The translations under genes were made by a program, and so were the position numbers. Shown one piece after another: positions 30,601-37,962 of a DNA stretch of 64,000 bases; the stretch's first letter is position 1, and each line of letters begins with the position of its first letter. Under the pieces are notes generated by a model that ran no database searches, was not told the DNA's origin, and was given only the letters and a program-made list of their open reading frames with translations. Source of the stretch: Elysia chlorotica (lineage: Eukaryota > Mollusca > Gastropoda > Plakobranchidae); the NCBI GenBank assembly GCA_003991915.1, contig RQTK01000080.1, forward strand, positions 324,099-388,098, read 5' to 3'.

Positions 30601-32702
30601 TGTCAAATTATTTATCAATATACTTATAATATTCATAATTTTCTGCTGATTTAGTATGTGCTCCAAACATTTTGCAAGATGTGGGGAAAGAAAAGAAAAA
30701 AAAAAAATGAATCCTTTAACTTATTAAAAGCAGCAATAAATGAGAACATTTCATAACAGTTTCTATCATTGCAGTTAAAAAGTTAAGCCAAAACATCATT
30801 GAGTTATTCAAAAAAATGACAGGCTAGTTGTCTTGTAACAATAGAGATATTGTTTAATCAAACAATAAAACAAATACAAATCATACATAAGACATTGAAG
30901 TACAGTGGAATTCATTAAAGATAAAGTCACTTTGGAGATTATTTTAAATGCACAGTTTCAATCAAGTTTTATTTTATGTCATGTAATGTTTGGCGTAGTT
31001 TTTTTTTATAGAAACACATTTTATCAATTTAACTATCTGTATCGTCCTTTGCTTAATGATTGGGGAGTATACTGGTATACTGTCTATAGTACGCTGCCCC
31101 GAGACCTGAGAATTTATGGTAAATAGAAATGTTTTCAATGGATGTTCAATGTAAAGTTTCAGGTGTTCTGTTTGGGAAGTTCTCTCCCTTATTTCTATTA
31201 CGAAAAATTGTTAATGCCCTAACAAAGCAATACAACTCAATAGAAGAGATTATATTTATAAAAACCTGTATACAGTTTGAAAAAATTCTATTGAAAATAG
31301 ACGGTGGAATTTTGAGTTTCTTCATTGTATACAGTGTTAACATTTTCTTTGAAATGCATTTCAGACAAAGACTCTATACAACCTTAAATGGAAGACTTAC
31401 CAAAAATAATGGTTTTATCATATGATGATTAAAGAGGATAGTTCCATTTAGCCTTTGTGTACTTTAATGGAATGGAGATATTTTTCAGGCATCCTGCTAT
31501 AAAATCACTTAGAACTGGTGCTTTTGTGGGGGGTTGGCATCTGTGCCTTTTCCCTTTTTTAGAAAGGTCATACCAGCAACTGATTTTGTAGTCTTTACTC
31601 TTGATAAAGCCATTGCTTCAGGCTCAAGGTTGAAAGATTTAATATCTGACAAAAAGAGGGACTAAATGGCAATACAACTAGATTTTTATGTTTAAAAGTT
31701 ACTTGTTTTTTGTTCCGTTTTTGCTATTATTTTCTGTTTTGTTGCTTTTAAGAAAAAGTTGTTTGACATAAAGAAATAATATATCTTTAAAAGTGTGAAG
31801 TCCTCTTAAAATATTAAGAAAAATTATATTAAAATCGATTAAAAGCAACGATTTTGTCCATAACTTTATCTTTTCAAGTATGTTATGTATTGAAATAAGG
31901 ATGGATGCAGTTAAACAGCTGCTATTTCTCTTGGCTGTATAAAGGCGTTGAAATTCTGTTGAAGCTAATATAGACATTGTTTAGAAGAGTCTTCTGTGGC
32001 TTATAATTTTTGACTTCTGATAATCAATTTGAACTTTAATGATATGTCTCCACGTGTCTGAGGAGGATACAACTATTATATGTGTAAGTTATGAAGATAT
32101 GAAACTGTCACTTATGTATATATTACGTTAAACAATAGCAACAGATAGCTCAGGTGATTCGTTGCTGAACTAAAGAAAAGATCACATTGCATTTTGATAT
32201 CTGGTTGATTCTGGTTTCCTGGTAGAGTTGAATCTACCTGTCTATTTTCGTCTTACCATATCAGAGAAAGCTGCTGTCTAGTTTAAGATTTTTTTAGATC
32301 CTTACTTAAACACAAAAAACAACACAACCTTCTATTCATATCAAAGATTCCCCCCCACCCCCATCCTTTAAAAATGATGCCACATTTATACCATTTTCCT
32401 GTGCCAGTATCATTGGACTCTACGTCACCTTTGTGGTGGTGGTTGGTCGATTGTTGAGAGTGAGCATCACAAACCAGTACCTGACCATCATGTTCCGTGA
32501 GCTTCCAGATGTGAACAAAGTATTGCAACTGACTCTGGACATCTACCTGGTGAGAGAGATGAAGGAGTTCCACCTGGAGGAGGATCTCTATGCCATGCTG
32601 GTGTTCCTGTACCGCAGCCCAGACACCATGATCAAGGAGACACGCCAGACAGTGCGCATAGGAACCATCAAGAAAAAGGACGAGGACAAGAAGAAAGATT
32701 AA
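534..32702 (+). CDS. Piezo: Piezo mechanosensitive ion channel, C-terminal ~1370 residues in 28 exons (gene-level entry)
   Basis: Piezo proteins are homotrimeric plasma-membrane channels opened by membrane tension and conducting cations. Exons: 534-735, 1069-1167, 2460-2625, 3243-3428, 3805-3850, 4201-4306, 6762-6918, 7329-7489, 8923-9050, 9342-9407, 9909-9984, 11845-12002, 13660-13718, 14645-14707, 15549-15816, 16312-16488, 16859-16942, 17451-17518, 18094-18247, 18704-18918, 19556-19714, 20417-20564, 23933-24211, 25449-25627, 26962-27087, 29604-29683, 30061-30268, 32408-32702. All junctions are GT/AG, the phases chain without a break, and the total (4113 nt with stop) is divisible by three. 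Family signatures include the PF-x2-E-x6-W motif (exon 20417), QIRCGYPTRILGNFLTK (exon 19556) and VIDRALFLRKNVLGK (exon 18704). A Piezo is normally about 2500 residues, so the N-terminal half lies upstream. Exon boundaries were predicted by eye without transcript data. Confidence 0.96.
1069..1167 (+). CDS. Piezo: Piezo exon w2
   Basis: Encodes SYPWIENSRISKNLRQWLYL, matching the conserved 'YPW...L..WLYLPD' stretch of Piezo blades. Acceptor TTCGCAG, donor GTATGT; enters and exits in phase 1. Confidence 0.93.
1661..1754. repeat. (AAT)n microsatellite
   Basis: About 90 bp of nearly uninterrupted AAT/TAA trinucleotides inside a Piezo intron. Confidence 0.97.
1829..2225 (-). mobile_element. LINE 3' ORF remnant, antisense in a Piezo intron
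   Basis: The minus strand encodes a C-terminal reverse-transcriptase tail with a zinc-knuckle-like CSLCPQTHETVEHILFNC motif preceded by YRLRTQHIPLNYF. This is the usual C-terminal end of non-LTR retrotransposon ORF2 (C-x2-C-x7-H-x4-C spacing). It ends near AQAQVAAGSEK. No upstream RT domain remains, so this is a 5'-truncated copy. Confidence 0.75.
2460..2625 (+). CDS. Piezo: Piezo exon w3
   Basis: Encodes a hydrophobic helix (DLLQLLVVCLQSAVF) and a charged cytosolic stretch with IPCEDFT. In Piezo this loop follows the WLYLPD segment. Acceptor TTTCTCAG, donor GTATGA; enters phase 1, exits phase 2. Confidence 0.88.
3243..3428 (+). CDS. Piezo: Piezo exon w4
   Basis: Encodes two membrane helices including ITGATRINIFSLFYVIAVF, matching the conserved TGATRI motif of Piezo blades. 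Acceptor CACCCACAG, donor GTAAGG; enters and exits in phase 2. Confidence 0.95.
3805..3850 (+). CDS. Piezo: Piezo exon w5 (46-nt small exon)
   Basis: A 46-nt exon encoding MWNLLTGYCVFVIFCK, which aligns with the 'LW..LI.YNV.VI..K' helix of Piezo. It was found because the exons on either side do not match in phase; this one enters in phase 2 and exits in phase 0, repairing the frame. The acceptor is weak (ACTTTAAG) and the donor is GTAGCT. Confidence 0.82.
3866..3962. repeat. Dispersed repeat end with (AAT)n head
   Basis: A short AATAATAATAATC head followed by TTTATTTCTATAGTGCTC and a pseudo-palindromic GCTCAGAGCGC motif. This layout is common at ends of dispersed animal repeats. Family not recognised. 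Confidence 0.4.
4201..4306 (+). CDS. Piezo: Piezo exon w6
   Basis: Encodes LVGCVYVKDLVENGQCWLVQ and a following segment, aligning with the Piezo 'LACV-V......CW-IQ.F...C' stretch. Acceptor CATCTCTAG, donor GTAAGT; enters phase 0, exits phase 1. Confidence 0.93.
5003..6115. repeat. Tandem array of a 229-bp unit, about 4.9 copies
   Basis: Unit starts recur at 5006, 5235, 5464, 5693 and 5922, exactly 229 bp apart, with nearly no differences between copies (for example GCCCCGCATT in the first versus GCCCCACATT later). Each unit holds a self-complementary AGATCTAGATCTAGATCTAG core. The array ends abruptly in a T-run and a CT tract. It lies in the large intron between exons w6 and w7. No protein is encoded. 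Confidence 0.97.
6179..6218. repeat. (CT)n microsatellite
   Basis: Pure TC dinucleotides immediately downstream of the 229-bp array. Confidence 0.95.
6762..6918 (+). CDS. Piezo: Piezo exon w7 (entry to the beam)
   Basis: Encodes WDVVCLVFLLLQRRIYSSHY, the conserved last blade helix that leads into the long intracellular beam. Acceptor GTTTACAG, donor GTGAGT; enters phase 1, exits phase 2. Confidence 0.97.
7329..7489 (+). CDS. Piezo: Piezo exon w8 (beam helix)
   Basis: Encodes a long highly charged helix (for example EKKVLIHIKEQMKALKKKQ) at the position of the Piezo beam, which links blades to the central pore. Acceptor TTTCCACAG, donor GTAAAG; enters phase 2, exits phase 1. Confidence 0.95.
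7636..7684. repeat. (CA)n / CGCA microsatellite
   Basis: An imperfect CA and GCAC/AAAC tandem tract in an intron. Confidence 0.9.
8445..8617. repeat. Tandem duplication of about 85 bp
   Basis: Two adjacent diverged copies share CATAGAAAACTACTCTAAAG and a following CTTCTAGAGAT. Intronic; two copies only. Confidence 0.8.
8923..9050 (+). CDS. Piezo: Piezo exon w9
   Basis: Encodes AIRAGDYYLFEED, matching the conserved 'SGDYFLFE' motif just after the beam, then a variable cytosolic loop. Acceptor CACTACAG, donor GTAAGA; enters phase 1, exits phase 0. Confidence 0.95.
9342..9407 (+). CDS. Piezo: Piezo exon w10 (variable cytosolic loop)
   Basis: A 66-nt phase 0-0 exon encoding VIHTAHDQDMETSVASYEK and three more residues. 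The acceptor is TTTTTTAG and the donor GTTATC is weak. Skipping it would keep the frame, so it could be a cassette exon. The sequence is not conserved enough to identify alone; phase and position support it. Confidence 0.75.
9909..9984 (+). CDS. Piezo: Piezo exon w11 (variable Ala/Glu-rich loop)
   Basis: Encodes a low-complexity acidic loop (VTAAEAAEGTQEDAEPP). Enters phase 0, exits phase 1 with donor GTAAAT, which matches the entry phase of the next conserved exon. The acceptor (CTTTTAAG) is weak. Confidence 0.75.
10150..10760. other. Intron insertion of unknown origin
   Basis: A stretch with more CpG than the surrounding intron, opening with ACCGATTTGATCGGTACGTACCGA, no intact protein and several short T-runs. 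It resembles 20700-21150 in texture (both have CGTATTT/CGCTATTTTCG-type words) and is probably an old transposon remnant. Family not identified. Confidence 0.3.
11113..11686 (-). mobile_element. LINE ORF2 C-terminus with RNase H domain, frameshifted, antisense
   Basis: The minus strand encodes LQWIPAHCRIEGNERADRLA, the C-terminal RNase H core found in several APE-type LINE clades, then a tail reading CGQAAETAQHVLQDC (zinc-knuckle-like) in a second frame. The two frames overlap, so at least one frameshift is present. The 5' part is missing. Confidence 0.8.
11845..12002 (+). CDS. Piezo: Piezo exon w12 (helices after the beam, clasp region)
   Basis: Encodes amphipathic helical sequence (LRTFLNFLCTIWYSIIDWMI) matching the segment between the variable loop and the last transmembrane units. 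Acceptor ATCACCAG, donor GTTAGT; enters phase 1, exits phase 0. Confidence 0.93.
12090..12190. repeat. Dispersed repeat end
   Basis: Contains AATTGAAATTCTTTATTCAG and an inverted echo of the ACAGTGTAATG word. It looks like the end of a dispersed repeat; family not recognised. Confidence 0.3.
12270..13330. repeat. Dispersed 'GTGGTCGCC' repeat pieces around a CT microsatellite
   Basis: Two diverged pieces (12270-12370 and about 13180-13315) share GTGGTCRCC-TGG-CAGGTG words. Between them lie CTAGATCT words and a (CT)n tract at about 12682-12763. There is no coding support, although CT repeats create long artificial reading frames. Confidence 0.45.
13660..13718 (+). CDS. Piezo: Piezo exon w13 (small loop exon)
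   Basis: A 59-nt exon encoding SSKLPSIEPSTTTLRQEPV. Acceptor TCATTTCAG, donor GTAAGG; enters phase 0, exits phase 2. It lies in the variable cytosolic loop, so support is by phase and splice sites. Confidence 0.8.
14645..14707 (+). CDS. Piezo: Piezo exon w14 (small loop exon)
   Basis: A 63-nt exon encoding VQHVSVEIDPPVSQFSDHYI. Acceptor TACTCCTAG, donor GTAAGT; enters and exits in phase 2. Frame-neutral, so skipping is possible. Confidence 0.8.
15549..15816 (+). CDS. Piezo: Piezo exon w15 (conserved transmembrane unit)
   Basis: Encodes SQSEMLCYLFMILDQMIYG and VFLWGMLSVPRPSKTFW, both highly conserved in Piezo transmembrane units near the pore. The start is acidic (DLEKEDDEE). Acceptor TTACATAG, donor GTAAGT; enters phase 2, exits phase 0. 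Confidence 0.98.
16040..16150 (+). repeat. Possible tRNA-derived SINE head
   Basis: GAGGAGCGTGATAGCGCTGG and a downstream GGTCTGAGCC resemble degenerate A and B box promoter elements at tRNA spacing. Only the head is visible. Weak, no second copy seen. Confidence 0.3.
16312..16488 (+). CDS. Piezo: Piezo exon w16
   Basis: Encodes VVCKYLFQFGFFPWN and a second helix ending LFLHRSILR, matching conserved Piezo segments. Acceptor AATTTCAG, donor GTAAGT; phase 0-0. Confidence 0.97.
16859..16942 (+). CDS. Piezo: Piezo exon w17
   Basis: Encodes KYGLWRDSADISADLELAQ, the YGLW motif followed by a variable acidic loop. Acceptor TTCTCCAG, donor GTAAGT; phase 0-0 and 84 nt, so it could be skipped in frame. 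Confidence 0.88.
17451..17518 (+). CDS. Piezo: Piezo exon w18 (loop exon)
   Basis: Encodes a charged loop (DPSRMDIEEVDKDASTK). Acceptor TTCTTTTAG, donor GTGAGC; enters phase 0, exits phase 2. Confidence 0.85.
18094..18247 (+). CDS. Piezo: Piezo exon w19
   Basis: Encodes FTKFFKQVTESSYNATTDVY and a helix with LVLVFGFSSFG. It matches the conserved 'Y.A.TDVYA.MF..D' region. Acceptor TGCTTTTAG, donor GTAAGT; enters phase 2, exits phase 0. Confidence 0.97.
18704..18918 (+). CDS. Piezo: Piezo exon w20
   Basis: Encodes VIDRALFLRKNVLGKFIFQ and IHIWMFFLLPLITER, a near-invariant Piezo transmembrane segment. Acceptor ATTCTCAG, donor GTTAGA; enters phase 0, exits phase 2. Confidence 0.98.
19556..19714 (+). 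CDS. Piezo: Piezo exon w21
   Basis: Encodes QLWYFVKCIYFGLSAYQIRC and GYPTRILGNFLTK, a hallmark Piezo stretch next to the anchor. Acceptor CCTTACAG, donor GTATTT; phase 2-2. Confidence 0.98.
20417..20564 (+). CDS. Piezo: Piezo exon w22 (anchor, PF-x2-E-x6-W motif)
   Basis: Encodes IPFLLELRSLMDWMWTD, which fits the Piezo signature PF-x2-E-x6-W exactly, then LQMEDIYANIFVLKCWRE. In Piezo structures this is the anchor that packs under the pore helices. Acceptor TTTAATAG, donor GTAAAA; enters phase 2, exits phase 0. Confidence 0.98.
20680..22430. other. Large intron segment of unknown origin
   Basis: Non-coding, with repeated CTAGATCT-type words (21304-21340, 22000-22030), a short AGA tract at 21485-21505 and CpG-rich stretches near 20750-21250. 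Probably old transposon DNA. No identifiable protein. Confidence 0.3.
22499..22770 (+). mobile_element. Mariner-type transposase C-terminus and 3' end
   Basis: An open frame encodes FPLLKKHLKGNHYETDAEV and ends in ERDGDYVEK, the standard C-terminus of Tc1/mariner transposases (mariner family). The stop is followed by about 85 bp that recur, inverted, at 52350-52490, so they belong to the element's 3' end. The N-terminal two-thirds, with the catalytic residues, are missing. Confidence 0.85.
22806..23197 (-). repeat. Inverted duplicate of Piezo exon w23 with flanking intron
   Basis: The reverse complement of this stretch matches 23860-24250 nearly base for base. It includes the whole 279-nt exon (22849-23127 on the minus strand), its acceptor and its donor. 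The encoded 93 residues are identical. I noted only scattered differences, in the intron flanks (for example TAAGAGATATG versus TAAGATATATG). In this orientation it cannot be spliced into Piezo mRNA. Confidence 0.97.
23686..23790 (+). mobile_element. Second mariner C-terminal fragment
   Basis: A short frame reads KVKDRWQKCVTMQGDYVEK then stop, the mariner transposase C-terminus, distinct in sequence from the fragment at 22499. The fragment is preceded by a 26-bp sequence that also occurs inverted just before the other fragment. Confidence 0.75.
23933..24211 (+). CDS. Piezo: Piezo exon w23 (outer pore helix and start of the cap)
   Basis: Encodes IVKYISGGILLVVIIFIIWF, the outer helix, then a lumenal segment with IDIGGYQPLF that begins the extracellular cap. 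Acceptor GTTTTTCAG, donor GTAAGA; 279 nt, phase 0-0. An almost identical inverted copy lies 0.8 kb upstream in the preceding intron. The + copy is the one in the correct orientation and chains with both neighbours. Confidence 0.98.
24553..24657. repeat. (TTC)n/(TTA)n microsatellite at a gap edge
   Basis: Trinucleotide TTC repeats with an internal TTA block, running directly into the N run. Confidence 0.97.
24658..24930. other. Assembly gap (273 N)
   Basis: Run of N starting inside a TTC microsatellite, within a Piezo intron. True length unknown. Confidence 0.99.
25449..25627 (+). CDS. Piezo: Piezo exon w24 (cap)
   Basis: Encodes ASDITLVQFDGNSLSVWGI followed by NPPSKAKL, matching the cap motif 'EDI...EG.S..LW.ISPPS'. 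Acceptor AATCCCCAG lacks a strong pyrimidine tract; donor GTAAGT. Enters phase 0, exits phase 2. Confidence 0.95.
26962..27087 (+). CDS. Piezo: Piezo exon w25 (cap)
   Basis: Encodes LFSIDLRKNDYKAARHGFA and INGTSKNSV. Its last codon is split so that joining to 29604 gives NSVVIPKFF, matching the conserved 'S.V.IP..FP' of Piezo caps. Acceptor GATTTCAG, donor GTAAGT; phase 2-2. Confidence 0.95.
28100..28540 (+). mobile_element. Probable LINE 3' end remnant
   Basis: Degraded sequence whose + translation includes LTILEARWRLFGHISRKD, like the 'RW.GH..R' motif near the C-terminus of many LINE ORF2 proteins. Stops interrupt the rest. Family unassigned. Confidence 0.4.
29319..29532. repeat. 24-bp minisatellite, about 9 copies
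   Basis: Tandem units of CACTGAAACTGTTCTCTTAC plus TTAT, with small variants (CTGCTC, TTATTT), ending about 70 bp upstream of exon w26. The reading frame across it on the minus strand is an artefact of the repeat. Confidence 0.97.
29604..29683 (+). CDS. Piezo: Piezo exon w26 (cap)
   Basis: Encodes VIPKFFPRFLRLASQSKAIV, matching the cap segment 'VIP..FP.Y.RA'. Acceptor GTCCCCCAG, donor GTAAGT; enters phase 2, exits phase 1. Confidence 0.95.
30061..30268 (+). CDS. Piezo: Piezo exon w27 (end of the cap)
   Basis: Encodes DEWWNVNELLYGGSVFQL and SLSFLSSYG, matching the conserved 'WW' and 'SLGFLAGYG' motifs at the cap end, just before the inner helix. Acceptor TGTCCACAG, donor GTAAGC. It exits in phase 2, the phase required by both candidate terminal exons (32408 and 41167). 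Confidence 0.97.
32408..32702 (+). CDS. Piezo: Piezo terminal exon A (inner pore helix and C-terminal domain)
   Basis: Encodes 98 residues: inner helix LYVTFVVVVGRLLR, the MFRELPDV segment at the cytosolic pore exit, the CTD with DIYLVREMKEFHLEEDLYA and FLYRSPDTMIK, then a Lys/Asp-rich tail and TAA at 32700. Length and ending resemble vertebrate Piezos. Where mouse Piezo1 has MFEEL (M2493, F2494, E2495, E2496 in my recollection of its numbering), this exon has MFREL, so one acidic residue is Arg. The exon is visibly more GC-rich than most upstream exons. Acceptor TGTGCCAG. Confidence 0.97.
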
Positions 32703-34572
32703 TTGTTTTTAATGAATGGTGGAGAAAAGAAGGAAACATTAATAATAAAAAAGGATGGGAGAAAATAAGGATTTAATAAAGATTATATAAGCAGAGTCCA
32801 TAAAAGTGGACAAAAAAGTAGATCTATTTGGCTTGCTATCAAAATTTACCAAACTCAATTGATCTTGAAAAAGTGTCATCTAATCCAACGATTTTTTTTA
32901 TGAAGTAACCAGCCTACTGTACAATTTTTTCTTTTTTCATTTTCTTTTCTTTCTTTCTTTTTTTTTGGGGGGAGGGGGTCAAAGTGCTCCTAGTTTCTTT
33001 AGTTAATGATTTAAAAAAAAACATTCGTATCTCTCTTTTTAAACTTCAGTAATGCTCAAATAGTAAAAAAAAACTTACCATTCATCATTTAGCTGTATCA
33101 ATGAGAAAGAGGAGAAAAGGGAATGCACCATTAACAGATAGAGGCAAGATAAACCCTCTTTATGCATATTTCAAAATGCGATAAACAGAAAAGAATTATT
33201 GAGGACACACAATGGTGGTATGTTTGGAAAATAATAACATTTTTGTTGTTGTTGTATTTACATTTCTTTCTAAAGTAAATCTATACTTTACCTACTGAAT
33301 TTTACAAATCTTTAAGTGCAAAGAAAACTCAGTGTTGTAAATTTACACGAAAGAAGGATTTAACAATTAATACTATTTATATCTTAGGAAGGGAATGGAG
33401 ATGAAAGTAATTGAGTAAATCTTTTGACTACTGTAATTTTGAAGTGCTTGTTTTGAGATTTTGATGACTAAAGAAACAATAAAAGAAAAAGGATAGGCTT
33501 ACTCTAAGTGTATTACTACTCTGAACATTCCTTAGAGTGTTTGAAGAGGTTAGATACAAATTGCTATTACAAATTTGAGAGCTTTATATACATATTGTGT
33601 ATATACTTTCTTACAAATGCATAATACTTTTTTAATAGTTATCAATGTTATCGTACAACATATGCTTGCTTTTACTTAACTGTTGTTGTTTTGTTTTTTT
33701 TCTCCAATTGCCAACTGATTTTTTTGGTGGGGGTTTTAAACTGCAAAATATATCCAGGCTTTAATTTAAGACATAGTAAGAGATAATAAAAATTAGTATC
33801 CTGTATGTAGGCAATTCAATACAAGTAACAGATATCTTAGAGAAATGGTCCTGAGCTTCAACTTTGCCAATTCAAAGCAGCTTTAATTTGCCTTCATAAC
33901 CTTTATCAGTACTTTCACTCTTCTGCTCAATTGACATATATAATATACTCATACATACTCATTTAGCCATAGAAATTATCATTATAAATATATAACACCG
34001 GGCAAAGAGTCGGGGTCTTTTTTAGTTCAAAATTCTTCCAATCAAATCAGACTAACATTGGTCATTCATTACTTTAATAAACATTCTTTTTTTATTGTGT
34101 TCATGATGGATATGTACATAAACTCTGTAATGCTTGCAGCCCTTTATCATTGGTTTTAAGTGTGACATTTCTGCGCTCATGAATGCATCATTGTTAATGT
34201 TAATTTTTGTGTATGTTCTTTCAAATATCTCTTTTCTTGAAATTGGTTGTGCAGGCACTCGAAAATATGATCTCTGTTTTCTATCCTCTTTTTTTTCTTT
34301 TTTGTAATTACTATTTCATTTGGTTTACAGCTTCTTTTGGTGTCTTTCTTTGTAAAGTTGTTGATGCACCTTCTAAGCAAATTTTGTACTAAGGTTGGTT
34401 AAAAAAAAAAAATGGAGGCAGATCAGTTTTCTGATGTTTTAAATTTAATGAACATTTAAGAAATCTTGCTAGCTTGTAATTATATTAGATCTCTTTTCAA
34501 TGTCTCATCAAATCATGAAATTATTTTTTATCTGGTCAGCTTTTTAACTGGTCAATGGACGAATTCTGTTTC

Positions 34573-34999
34573 AAAATGAGGTTAGGATAACAGTGTTAGG
34601 TGCTAAAAGAGCAGATAAATTAAAAACAAAAACTTGATATAGGGATATATATTTATTCTTTAAAAGATAAATCTAGTCATGTAAAGAACATGTCAGGTAT
34701 TTATGTAAATTCATTTCTTCTCTTGTTTCCCAGAGTTGGAAAAACATTTCTCATACTTAAATTACAGGTTTTAATTTCTGGTTTAAAATGAGGTTAGGAT
34801 AACAGTGTTAGGTGCTAAAAGAGCAGACAAGTTAAAAATAAAAATTTGATATAGGGGTTTATATATTTATTCTTTTAAAGCTGAATCTAGTCATGTAAAG
34901 AACATGTCGGGTATTTATGTATATTCTTTTTTTCTCCTGTCTCCCACAGTTGGAAAAACATTTGTCATACTTAAATTTACAGGTTTTAATTTGCATGCT
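34573..34999. repeat. Tandem duplication, period about 212 bp, 2 copies
   Basis: AAAATGAGGTTAGGATAACA starts at 34573 and again at 34785. The following 200 bp are similar, including GTCATGTAAAGAACATGTC and CATACTTAAAT, with some substitutions. Confidence 0.9.
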
Positions 35000-37956
35000 T
35001 AATGGAGTGGTTATGCTCTGTTATATTAGATTCATGGCCATTCAACATCTCCATAAGCAGTGCTTAACTGGTATCTGGTTGCATTTGCGATTGTTCCTCT
35101 TATTCATACTTGATTCACTTGTTTCTCTTTACTCTTGAAACACTAAAATAAATTGAACTTAAACTCGTTAAGCTCTCATGCCCATTCCTTGTTTTGACGT
35201 ATGTTTTAAATAGATCTATAAATGGAAAGATTCTTTCTTCGTCGTTTTTTGTGATTTTACTGGCCACAAACTGCAGCCAAGCGGGTTTAAAGAGTGAAGT
35301 TATGAATTAATTTGTAGCTCCATTTATTATTTTCATTTTGTATTACACCAATTAAACTTCATAAGCCCCAAGTCCAGTTTTAGTAAATCAATTTCAGTCA
35401 TGATTGAAAAAGATCACAAGTGTTTTTATTACTTTTTTAGGTTCAGATTAATTCAAGGGCATTTTGTATTATTTTCCGTGTCATTGCCCATTTTTTCAAG
35501 GCTCTCGATGCTGTCCTAAAACCATGCCAAGTCTATTTAGTTGAAGCCTATTCTACGTTGAGTTAAGAGTAGATTGGGCATCCAGCTTGCAAATTAGGTA
35601 GAGCTTTGCTTTATTTTCACTAAATCTATGTTTGGGCTTGCAGTTTTTAAATATATAATGTGAAGTTAAGCTCTAATGATTATCTAACAGTGCTCACTAA
35701 CAGTAGCGGGATTAAGGGTCTTATTGGTATTTGTGAATAAACCCGCTAACAAGTTGCTCTTGTTTCATAACACCATTTACAAAACAGTTGAATATAGGTG
35801 TTGATTCAGCTGTCCCAAAATGGATTTAGTTGTCTCATAAATTAATTATTTTTTCAGTTTTGCTCATGATCTGAATATAAAATGGGTATAGAAAATAAAA
35901 TTCTGGAAACTTAATACAGTCATATGTGTTTTAGCTCTTTAAACTTGAGGCCCCCCAGTGTGCTGGTAAAATCACGAAATATGGCAGAAAAGGAAAAAAA
36001 ATAGCTTCTTTTAATTTATAGATCAATATAAAACCCTCCGTCAAACCATGGAATGGGCATGCAGGCTGAAAGAGTTAAGTTGTGGCTGAGAACGAAAATG
36101 ACTGCTAATATCACCAGTATCAATTTGTTTATGTGGAAAGCCAGTAATCCAGACGAAAAGAATGTGTTCTTCAATCAAATGGTCTGATAGGTCTGATCAA
36201 GAATTTGGGCCACAGTTTATGAATATTGCTCCAACCAGTTTTGACTGAAATAGACAGATGGGGTTAAGATAAATGTATAAACACTATATCAAGCTCAATA
36301 ACAGAACAGGACCAAGCATATTGTCTTATTTTTTATTATTATTTATAAGTGGAAAAATTTTAATCTAAACTTTTATCCACCTTAATATGTTAAGAAATAA
36401 TTTATCAGTAATCAAATTCTAACACTGGTCTGCAAATTTCACTCATTTCAACATTTTCTTTCTTTTTGATACATTCATACATTCAAATTTGATTGCCTTC
36501 CTTTTGGGTTTGAGGACAACTCATGAATTTATCTAAAGGCTTAGTTTTAATTTTTTATTTCTTATTAGAGAAAACCTCCAGAAATCAGAAAGATATTATA
36601 ATTATAGAACATACATGTGTGCCATAGCTTTGGTTGCCTTTAAAAGTTTTATAAGTGTTCCTTTAAAAAAAATAACCTAATCAAGCTAGTTTTGGTGTCC
36701 TTCTATATTTTAGGTGTCATTATTTCAATTAAGTGAATTACTCATTTGGAGAATCTTTAACAATTTGCATAAAGCTAATGTTATGGTGCTGTTGTAAATA
36801 AAATTTATTTCTTTTTGCTTTTCCATGATTTTATCAACTTTAAACAAACGTCAATACCTGCATTTGCCATCATTTCTCTTATTTTTATAATTTTTGTTGT
36901 TTTACCCCAAAGCCTTGGGTCATGAATAGAAGTTAGCTGTACTCTAGGGAGATTTTTACCCACACTTGGATGTCCTTGGATAAGCTGATAAAGCTTAAAG
37001 ATGGTTGATATAAAATTATATGGTGCATATTACCAGCTATCGATTTCAACAAAAGAATAAACAACTTTGACAGCAGGTTTTTACATATCGAAATGGTTTT
37101 CTCATCACCGATCATCCAAATGAGAAAAAGTTTCTGCTTGACAAAGTTATTTGTTTTGGTTCATTCATGGATTACTGTTTTATCTCCATATTTCATACAG
37201 CATTTTTATCCCAAGCAGGCAATAGCTTGTCAAAGTAGTCATTTATTAGTAAATTGAGTGCCTTCAGTTCATTAGCACTAGGGTTATGGTTGAATCAACT
37301 GGGTGTTTTTTTAAACTTATATACAATACTTATATATAAAAAATTTGATGTGCTTACCTATTATATATAAAAAGGATATATGCACATTTTTTACCATTGG
37401 AGATTATATTTTCCAAAAAAAAAAAGATACCAAATTTTTTTTTAAACATACCGCATATACAGTTGTATTATGTCCGTAGCTGTCATTATACTATCTGTAT
37501 CTTATAGCAAATGAAATAATTGAAAAAAGAACTTGTATACTGTTATTTTAAATTTTTTTTAGCAAAAGTTTGCCATTCTCCATCATATGAATTGAGTTTT
37601 GCTTGGTTGTGTGTTAGTTGCAAACAAATTGTATAATTAAAGCTTGGTCTTAAATTCACTGTGCATACAAAAATGCTCTGTAGTCTTATATGTGTTTATA
37701 TACGTTCAATAATGTTTTCTTTTCTCAATATATTAGTACTTCTTAGTTTCTTACTGTATGTGTGCTGATCACACATTGTATTAGATAAAGCAACAATTTA
37801 GTCTTCGTATAGTAACATGTAAATGTGTGTAAATCTCCCCCCCCCCCTATTTTTATTGTTCTGCCATTACATAGATCTTCTAGCTAAAAACTTGTAATTA
37901 TGAAAGTGAGTCTTTTTTGGTTTTGTTTTGCATTTTAACTAATGTATTGTGTTTGT

Positions 37957-37962
37957 AATAAA
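37957..37962 (+). terminator. Candidate polyadenylation signal for the Piezo exon-A transcript
   Basis: AATAAA followed within 10-60 bp by GTGTCTTGG, TTGTGATT and ATTGTGTGTC, a good GT-rich downstream element. It would give a 3' UTR of about 5.3 kb. AATAAA at 32775 would give a very short one. No transcript evidence. Confidence 0.4.

Noticed and set aside
30223..31425. Several 70-117 residue open frames in the last Piezo intron
   Set aside because: AT-rich chance frames; the first overlaps the true exon in another frame and none has recognisable similarity.
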